Origin: Byssothecium circinans
Taxonomy: Eukaryota > Ascomycota > Dothideomycetes > Pleosporales > Massarinaceae
NCBI GenBank assembly: GCA_010015675.1
Contig: ML976987.1
Coordinates: 197,666 to 233,968 of the forward strand
Direction of reading: 5' to 3'
DNA: 36,303 bases
The notes under the pieces were generated by a model that was not told the origin of the DNA, did not search any database, and saw only the letters and a list, made by a program, of their open reading frames with translations. Of the stretch, positions 29,221 to 36,303 are shown one piece after another; the first letter of the stretch is position 1; each line of letters opens with the position of its first letter. The position numbers and the translations under genes were made by a program.

Positions 29221-30300
29221 ATAGTAGCTCCTGCTACCCTACATACTACTAGTAGCGTCGATACACCTGCTTTAAGTCTAGCATTAGTAATAGCTAACTA
29301 GGCTAACTAGATACAGTAATAGGCTAAACAAATTAATAGGTTAATGTAAGCAATAGCTTAACTTTAAGCTAAAGACACTGTACCCTATAGAAAGATTACG
29401 GCGCTAGAAAAGTATAATAGAGGATAAGATAGCCTAAAGCTATTTTTTACTAACATAGATTTGTACTATTAATTCAACTCTATAATAAGGGAACAAGATA
29501 AGATCCTTGCGGCCAGTATGCACCTAAAGGATAGGGCAGCTACTTAGATACAACCCTTTATAGATAACTATCTTATAAATAAGATAAAGTACTATAAAGA
29601 CAATACGAAAGCTATCTTTAAGAGCTAGACGGCATTTAAGGAAGAGATTTAGAAAGTGTTTAAAGAACTTAATAAAAAGACCTAGGCAAAATAGAAGATA
29701 TCTTAGATCTAGTAAGAGAAGTTAGTTACGAAGTATATAACAAAGTTTAAATAGCTATAGTTAAAGATTAGTTAGGATGATGCGCTACTACGTATAGCCT
29801 TTTATAATAGGCTAAAGGAAATAGTTAAAGATAAGATAATCTATCACGATAAGCTAAACGACTTACAAGATATAATTGACCTAGCTACCTAAATTAATAA
29901 TAGGCTCTACAAATGAGCACTATAGAAAAAATAATAGAATATAATAATTATTCTTGACTTTAAAAGATATAGAAAACTAAGGACACTACGGTACAACTAA
30001 GATAGTAACGTGGTAATAATAGACAAAATCTAATAAAAAAAGCAATTTAATAAAGGTAAGGAAAGATAGCTGGACAGCTTAACCTATGAATAATGCTAAG
30101 AACACTTTAAGAAGAAAGCATGTCTTTAATATAGTAAAGTAGGACACTTCCGTAGAGACTACCTAAAAAACTAAGGCTAGGCTAGCAAGCTTAGAGCGGT
30201 CAAGATTAGGATAATTATGTTTAAGGTAATAGGACCTAAGAAAGGAGAACTAGAACTGCCACGTTAGCAGCCTACTCTTTGCTTACCTTTGGAACTAGAT
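29221..30300 (+). pseudogene. gag of the chromovirus, with CCHC zinc knuckle
   Basis: A plus-strand frame starting about 29221 reads as a Gln/Lys-rich, mostly helical gag protein when the many TAG/TAA codons are passed over. A typical retrotransposon gag segment is recognisable at about 29440-29900. At 30121-30165 lies a nucleic-acid-binding knuckle spaced C-x2-C-x4-H-x4-C in which the second and fourth metal ligands are now Tyr (TAT, TAC), each one G-to-A change from Cys. The start codon appears as ATA instead of ATG. Non-functional. Confidence 0.7.
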
Positions 30301-31560
30301 TAAGCAAAACTATCTAACAACGACATTAGCAACATGGACCCTATTTTATCCTTTAAAGAATTCTAAGAATTAGAAATATTACGCCTAAGCTAAGGTTTAG
30401 CTAAGAACAAAGTGCTAGACTAAGTAATTTAATAATAATTAGATATAAAAATATGCTAAAGGTGCGCCAGCACTACACACGAAGGACTAGCTTGCGTCAT
30501 ACCCGTATTAGTGTACGGTAAAAAAGCTAGCAAAGTAGTAGTAGAAGCTATGCAACTCTAAGGCCTATATATTATAAGGGAACATATTAAAGTAGAGATA
30601 CCTAAGAAAGACTCTTACTAAAAAGTTAATTAGTATTACTGCTAGAAGGATTAGTGTCTCTACTACAAATACGAATAAAATGAAGTAAGATGACAACCTA
30701 GGTGGATATTATATATTATAATCTTAAATAAAGACTATCTAGTAGCGGCCTACTATACTTATTACTTTAGCAATTAGCAATAGCAACACGAACGCGTTAG
30801 ATAGCATAAATGCTATGATAAGCATTGCCAGACGCACTAGTTAAGTAAGCATATCATAGGATATTAGCTAGTAGGACTAATAGACGGTAATACACTAAAC
30901 TATAAAATTAAAGACTATTAATACTAACACCCTTTAGGGCACCCTACAGACTGCGAGCATAAGAAGGAGGACTAGGCATAATGCGAGATAATCTTTAATT
31001 GTATATTCTACATACTCTATAAGGAAGAAGCCGCGTAGGATAAAAGAGGTTAAGACTACGACCTACTTACCTTAAAAGAATGCCTAGACGAGGACTGTAG
31101 ATGCTATGCACTCCCCACCTTCCTTTGCAAATCTAAGAAGGACGCTCGCTAGAGAAAGCAAGGCAATTCCTTAAAAGATTAGCAAACGATGTTAGATAAT
31201 TAGCATTAGGAATGGGTAGCCTATAGCAACGAGCTAGCGGCTATGGCCTAAGCCCTATAAGGCTAGAAACCCCGTTGTCTAACGATATCTCGCAAAATTA
31301 AACTATTAAAGCAGAAAGTCACGGCGACTTGCCTTACGAATAGTGCTTCGACGACATATATTAAGTACATCTTTTAAAGAAACTTTAGAAGGGATTTCTA
31401 CGAGGAGATGACTTATTAGCAGAGTACGCACGCATGTTATAGACGGCCTGTTATAAGAACAGCTACCTAACACACCTATCTAAAAAGCAAGAAGCAGGTT
31501 AGTTTTTAATGAAACCTAAGAGGTTAAAAAACTAAGATGCTACTAAGGATAGAGTTATGC
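30300..31560 (+). pseudogene. Long Cys/His-rich spacer region between gag knuckle and protease
   Basis: About 1.2 kb, on plus, with stretches that stay in one frame between isolated TAG/TAA. One segment (about 30931-31152) reads HPLGHPTDCEHKKED, then CEIIFNCIFYILYKEEAA, then KECLDEDCRCYALPTFLCK. The regular Cys/His spacing suggests a metal-binding domain. It does not correspond to any standard Ty3/gypsy domain known to me. It may be an extra domain of this element lineage or an insertion older than the RIP. Confidence 0.4.
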
Positions 31561-31599
31561 TAGTAAGAGTATTCCTATAACGACCTTATACAACGTACG

Positions 31600-34500
31600 A
31601 CATCTAGATCTACTAGTTTATTAATTAAAGGTAGAGGTGTACGTATACGGATACAGGCTTACAGCACTTGTAAATAGTAAAGCTGTATAGACAATTATCT
31701 CTCTACGAGTAGTTAAGAAATATAATATACCCTATTAAAATAAGGAACGCCTAATATAAGTAGTATTAGCTAACGACAGACTAATATCTTACAGCAACAG
31801 ATTCTTAAGGATGGAAACCTAAGAAGTATTATTCTACGTACTTAGAATTAAAGATATAACTTCCCTTAACATTATAGATTTTAGTAAAGAAGACATGTTA
31901 ATTAGTTATAATTAGCTTAGGAAGCACAATCCTGCTATTAATTAGTAAAAGGGCACGATGTTTAGCTAAAAACTAGCGTATAAGGTTGCTAGAACACGCT
32001 ATAGAAGATTAAGCCTAGCAATCTAAAGCTTACTGTTGGACAGCTGAGCACCGAGAGCATAGAGAGAAAAGGATGAATTGTGTGTCGAGCGAAGATGCTC
32101 AGGGGACAGGACTATATCGGAAAGGACTGAGGCTAGGCCGGATGAGGCTGGTGAACAGTGCGGAACTGTTTAGTACTATTCAGTCCAACACTTACCTAGT
32201 TAAACTAGATAGATTAGTAAAATATTACCTTATAAGATTAAAAAGATCTATAAGAAGAACCCTTTACAAATAGAAGTTATTTAAATATAGAGAGTTGCGC
32301 CTATAAAGGATGAACCCTAACCTACAATATTACTAGAATACGAGGAGTTTTAAGATTTATTTAAAGAATAAGATGAAACTGTATTACTAGACTACTAGGA
32401 ATAGAATTACGAGATTTACCTAAAAGAAGGCGTGAAGTTACGCCTAGGACTAATATATCTACTTACATAAGATTAGTAGAAGGAACTACAGATGTATATT
32501 AAAAAAAATATAAAGTAAAGATATATATAAGAAAGTACAAGCTTAATAGCTTTACTAATTCTCTTTGTCTTTAAGAAGAATAGAAAGCTACAACTTTATA
32601 TAGACTATAAACAGCTTAACTACGTTATGAAGAAGAACTGTTACTTTTTTCCTTTAATCTAGAAACTTATAGATTGCCTTTAAAAAGTTAAGTAAATTAC
32701 GAAATTTAATATGCAAGACGGATTCTATTAAATACGAATAGCTAAGGGCTATAAATAGCTGACAGCGTTTAAGACCTAGTATAGTTTATACGAATACATA
32801 GTTATACCCTTTAGACTAACGAACGCACTTATAACGTTTTAAGCGCTTGTTAATAGAGTACTCTACGAGTACTTAGATGTTTTTGTAACTGCGTACCTAG
32901 ATGATATACTAGTGTATACCTTAGAAACGCTTAAGAATTATATTAAACATGTTAAGAAAGTGCTTAAGAAGCTTAAAGAGTATTAATTACTCATACAGCC
33001 TAAGAAATGCGAATTCTACATTACGGAGACGGACTACTTAGGATTTATTATTTCACGAGACGGCATCGCTATAGACCTAAAGAAAGTCAAAACTATAAAA
33101 AAATAGTTAAAACCTAAAATAGTAAAAGACGTGTAATTTTTCTTAGGATTTGCTAACTTCTACTAGAAGTTTATTATAGGATATTTAAAGACTACAGCGC
33201 CTTTTACAGAAATTACTAAGAAGGAAAAGGGATTCTAATAGGGACAAGAATAATAGAAAGCTTTTAAAAAGCTAAAGGAATTATTCCTATTGGCCTTTAT
33301 GCTATAGATGCATGACCTAAAATGACTACTAAGAGTAGAAACGGACGCATTAGATTACGCCTTAAAAGCGATACTCTTATAGCAAAGCAAGGATAGGAAG
33401 TAGAGACTAGTATTCTACTACTCTTAAAAGTTCTTAAGAGTAAAACTTAACTATGATATTTATAACAAAGAACTACTAGCGATAGTAAATGCTTTTAAAC
33501 AATAGCAAGCCTAGCTAGTAGGCGCTAAATACTAGGTAGAAGTGTATTTAGATTACTAGAACCTAATAAGTTTTATAATAACTAAAAAACTTAACTAATG
33601 ATAGGTTAGATAGGTTAAGATAATAGTAGATTATAATTTTAAGGTACACTATCACCTAGGATTACTAAACGGAGCGGCGGATACTTTTAGCCAAAGATCT
33701 GACCTTTAAGTGACAAATTAACCTATTATGCATGACGTAGTTTTATAAAAAGAAATAAATGAATAATTAGTTTATAACTAACTATGATTAGTCTAAGGAA
33801 CTTTAGTTAAGCGACTAGCTAAGGTAGCTAAGGTCGCGCAGCTATAAGATAAAAAGCTTGAAAAGGTTACCTAAAGGCCTAGTAAACCCTAATTAACTAA
33901 AGTAGCTAAGATTAGTTACTAGAGACTAGAAGTATACAACTTTATAGACTATAGTTAATTAACCTTAGAATAGAGGGTAGAATACGACTTAGTTAAGCAC
34001 TTTAAAGTAGGACCGCTCTAGGATAAAGACTAATAGATTATACCATATAAAGCTTACGTACTAACCCTAATATAGAAGCTACATAAGTCTAAAGAATATA
34101 GACACCTAGGGATCAACAAAATAGTTTAACAAGTTTTAAATGAATACTTAATACCTAATGTATAAAAAGCAGTTTAGAACGTGATAGGTGACTGTTTGGC
34201 ATATTCTAAAAACAAGCCTAAGAGACATAAGCTTTACGGATTACTTTAATCGCTAGAACTACTTGCACGCCTATAGACTAGCGTTACGATAGACTTTATT
34301 ATAAAGCTCCTAAGATCGTTAGAACCTAGATTAGCATGGTTATGCAACTTAATATTAGTAATTGTTAACTAATTAACTAAATTATTAATATTCGTACTAA
34401 TAGAAGAAATAGTTATAGCTAAAGAAATAGCTTATGAAGTAACTAAGGTACTCGTTAGTTAATATGGTGTACTAGAATAGTTTATTACTAATTAAGGAAT

Positions 34501-35290
34501 ACTATTTACCTTTAAATATTAGAGCACATTCCTAGTAAAGCTTAAAGTTAATAAGAAACTTTTAACTAGCTTCTACCTATAGATAGATAGTTAGATAGAA
34601 TAAACTAACTAGACACTAGAATAGTATCTAAAGATGTACGCTAATAAGCTATAGGACAACTAAGTTAAACTCCTGCTAACAGCGCAATTAGCCTACAACA
34701 GCACGAGACCTTTGACAATAGGATACTCGCCGTATTACACGAATTACAGATATAAGCTAATTGCTTATTAAAATCTTAAAGACGATAAGAGTCTTTTAGC
34801 TAGAGCTAACGACAAGGCACAACTACTTCGCGAACTGCACAATGAATTAAGCCGACAAATTGCTTAAAGGAACCTTATAATAGCTAGGTTAGTAAATAAG
34901 AAAAGGCTTAAGGAACTAACCCTTAAAGAAGAGGATAAAGTTTTTCTATTATAAAAAAATCTAAAAACTAAATAGCTATGCAATAAACTAGATAACCTCT
35001 AGATAGGACTATTCTAAATCCTAGAGGTTAAAGGACTAGTAACATTTAGACTAGATTTTCCTAAAAGCATACGTATACACTTTATTTTTTATAAATTACT
35101 TCTTGAACTAGCACTACTAGACGCTGAGATTAAGACACGAATCAAGCTTAAGGATAAAGACTATGAGGTCGAAGAAATTAAAGACCTATAGAAATTTAAG
35201 CGTTAGTAGAAATACTTAGTTAAATAGAAAAACTAGCTAGATAGTTAGAATACCTAGGAACTAATACGGAATCTTATAGGCTGTAAGGAT
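31600..35290 (+). pseudogene. pol of the chromovirus: protease, RT, RNase H, integrase, chromodomain
   Basis: Protease: TALV-N-S-K-A at 31661-31684, where the family has D-S-G-A, so the catalytic Asp is Asn (G-to-A). RT: LYIDYKQLN-like block at 32594-32620 and an intact YLDDILVY at 32894-32917. RNase H: ETDA with its Asp at 33344-33346. Integrase: zinc-binding H-x6-H at about 34082-34105, the following C-x2-C with the second Cys as Tyr (34202-34204), and the core motif SVTIDFI with Asp at 34292-34294. Chromodomain: YEVEEI at 35162 onward, then KYLVK-stop-KN and NT-stop-E, the two canonical Trp codons both TAG (35225, 35255). A 157-bp nested element interrupts the frame at 32034-32190. Dead, but fully typable. 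Confidence 0.88.
32034..32190. mobile_element. 157-bp nested element with TG...CA ends and 5-bp target duplication (probable solo LTR)
   Basis: Ends are inverted: TGTTGGACAG at the left and CAGTCCAACA at the right (9 of 10 paired). It is flanked on both sides by CTTAC (32029-32033 and 32191-32195). TG...CA ends with a 5-bp duplication are the mark of LTR-retrotransposon integration, so this is best read as a solo LTR; the TGTTGGA...TCCAACA form is common in Ty1/copia LTRs. Unlike everything around it, it has normal GC and intact CA/TG dinucleotides, so it arrived after the host element was mutated, or was too short or unique to be a RIP target. ACTATATCGG near 32110 could be its TATA box. Confidence 0.82.
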
Positions 35291-35299
35291 TTAGTAAAG

Positions 35300-35702
35300 G
35301 ACTATTATTAATAGTATCTAGAGGCAATAGTTCTAAGTTCGCTAAGAAAGTAGAAAAGTTAAAAGATAAGGAAGGATTAAATAAGAAGGAAGAATTAGCC
35401 TGCAACTAGCCTAGGTTAGTTAATGGTTTAGTTGGCGGTAATAAAGGAATTTTAGTAGCAGCTATACCTATTCTTTTTAAAGTTTCTATAGAAACGCTTA
35501 TCTTTCTCTCTAAGGACTTAAGTTCCTTAATCATAATTTTCTTACGGTTAAATAGTTCCCTCTCTTTCTTAGTAGTAGAGTCTAACTGCTCTTTTAGATT
35601 AAGCTTATAATGCTTAATCTTACGGAGCTTTTAATAAAGCTGTTAACGCTTCTAAGCTACTATAGCAAACTCTTCCTCCTAAGGAAACAGGCTGCACTGC
35701 AT
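35300..35702 (-). pseudogene. Antisense coiled-coil reading frame between integrase and 3' LTR
   Basis: On the minus strand an ATG at 35702 opens a frame that, apart from isolated TAG/TAA codons (several look like mutated CAG/CAA), reads as a charged helical protein: KHYKLNLKEQLDSTTKKERE, then NRKKIMIKELKSLERKIS, then TLKRIGIAATKIPLLPPTK. The central 70 codons are free of stops, remarkable in this TA-rich DNA. Heptad-like spacing of Leu/Ile with Lys/Glu suggests a coiled coil. Antisense frames between integrase and 3' LTR are known from some plant gypsy elements; I know no described fungal equivalent. Function unknown. Confidence 0.5.
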
Positions 35703-36004
35703 GCTAGCTGCGATGCAGTTAGCGTAACTCCCCTTTAATAATAATAGACACTTAGAACCCCTTGCTAGGTAATAATAATAAGGTTTTGCTACAACGTAGT
35801 CTATGGCGTAAATATGGGCAAAATAGGCTTAGCAATAGTTAGTTAACTTTGCAAGTTCCTTAAGCATAGTTAGGTAAGAGATTATGAAATATTTATGAAG
35901 GATATAATCTTATAGTAGACAGAGGAGACGCGCGCTTTATATACTAGCTACATTTAGATACGGCATAGTAGCTAGATCTTTTAGGATATTAAAATAATAT
36001 TCCT

Positions 36005-36018
36005 AAAGAAGGGGATAA
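36005..36018 (+). other. Polypurine tract (plus-strand primer site) of the chromovirus
   Basis: AAAGAAGGGGATAA lies immediately before the 3' LTR TGTTA, where reverse transcription of LTR elements starts the plus strand. The position and purine content fit. Confidence 0.8.
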
Positions 36019-36303
36019 TGTTATAAATAGAAAGGATATAGAGTATTTAGGACTAGACAGTGCAGTATAAGAGGTGTTAAGCCTAGGAGATAGCAACACA
36101 ATAATACGCAGGGCAGAATTAGGTTAGTAGTTATGTAATAGAAAGATGCTTAGTAAGATTAGTAGTCTTAGCACTAAGCAACCTAAGTATAAAGTACTTA
36201 GCATAATTAGTAAGTGTTAGAATATAAGAGTATATTTAATACTTATATTAATCTGCTCTTATTTCTATATATACTCCTTATTACCTAGTAGTTAAATACT
36301 ATA
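36019..36303 (+). repeat. 3' LTR, heavily RIP-mutated, matching the 5' LTR to 36214 only
   Basis: Matches 28706 onward until 36214. From 36215 the sequence changes to TGTTAGAATATAAGAG and no longer follows the 5' LTR. The LTR is therefore either interrupted by another insertion or rearranged. It continues past the window edge. Confidence 0.75.

Larger units (their letters stand above)
28706..36303 (+). mobile_element. RIP-mutated Ty3/gypsy chromovirus, 3' LTR incomplete at window edge
   Basis: Near-identical sequence starts at 28706 and 36019, each beginning TGTTA, with a purine-rich tract (AAAGAAGGGGATAA) directly before the second. Between them, in order on plus: CCHC knuckle, protease, reverse transcriptase, RNase H, integrase with HHCC and the first catalytic Asp, and a chromodomain. 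PR-RT-RH-IN order defines Ty3/gypsy; the chromodomain places it in the chromovirus branch. Coding parts are littered with TAG/TAA and Cys-to-Tyr, Asp-to-Asn and Trp-to-stop changes, all fitting C-to-T/G-to-A mutation. It cannot be active. About 7.3 kb lies between LTR starts, longer than many fungal chromoviruses because of a long gag-protease spacer, an antisense frame and the nested 157-bp element. Confidence 0.9.

Noticed and set aside
32073..32273. A 66-residue plus-strand protein within the chromovirus
   Set aside because: It starts inside the 157-bp nested element and runs out into mutated pol sequence; open only because the element is not TA-rich.
26210..36303. TA-rich block as a centromere
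   Set aside because: The right part is one chromovirus, and a boundary with genes only a few hundred bases away proves nothing about centromere function.
1..36303. CRISPR arrays, bacterial operons, rRNA or tRNA genes
   Set aside because: No regularly spaced identical repeats, no ribosome-binding-site-linked gene chains, and no cloverleaf or rRNA sequence recognised; introns and transposon types are fungal.

Overview
The window looks like nuclear DNA of a filamentous ascomycete (Pezizomycotina; Dothideomycetes is my guess). Evidence: short GT-AG introns of about 50-165 bp, a hAT transposon and a Ty3/gypsy chromovirus whose damage is almost all C-to-T/G-to-A, and an abrupt switch from ordinary gene-bearing DNA (to about 25.8 kb) to very TA-rich DNA (about 26.2-36.3 kb). 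That switch is the usual signature of repeat-induced point mutation (RIP). The species is not identifiable by eye.

Layout. 1-1943: right end of a hAT DNA transposon, transposase on the minus strand, broken by three in-frame stops. 1944-26210: a dense cluster of one gene family, called FL here, on both strands. I count 14 clear copies and two weaker ones (FL4, FL6), interrupted by one unrelated gene, a dual-specificity phosphatase (10065-10787). 26210-28705: TA-rich DNA with no gene, containing an approximately 150-bp tandem repeat. 28706-36303: a RIP-mutated chromovirus with 5' LTR, gag with CCHC knuckle, protease, reverse transcriptase, RNase H, integrase, chromodomain, an antisense coiled-coil reading frame, polypurine tract and 3' LTR running off the window. 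A 157-bp un-mutated element with LTR-type ends and a perfect 5-bp target duplication sits inside its pol region.

The FL family is defined by its own internal alignment: a disordered or KLG-containing N-terminus; an F-box-like helix (pattern GW-x-KLP-x-ELK-x-x-IL); YLRMTPEIA-x-LA-x-E-x-FY-x-x-N-x-F; a basic RR stretch; W-x-x-L-x-x-LA-x-G-x-x-GF-x-x-L-x-x-V; an FSC-x-G motif; and a short hydrophobic end. Full copies are about 240-322 residues. Five copies share an intron at the same place and phase (phase 2, between the F-box-like and YLRMTPE motifs). About six copies read cleanly after splicing (FL5, FL7, FL8, FL9, FL13, FL15). The others carry a nonsense codon, a 1-2 base frameshift, a truncation, or a transposon at one end. 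This is birth-and-death evolution of a local gene family squeezed between transposon islands. If the F-box resemblance is real, the proteins would be substrate adaptors of SCF ubiquitin ligases; that is inference from one short motif.

All exon boundaries were placed by eye from splice consensus and reading-frame continuity; no alignments or expression data were available.
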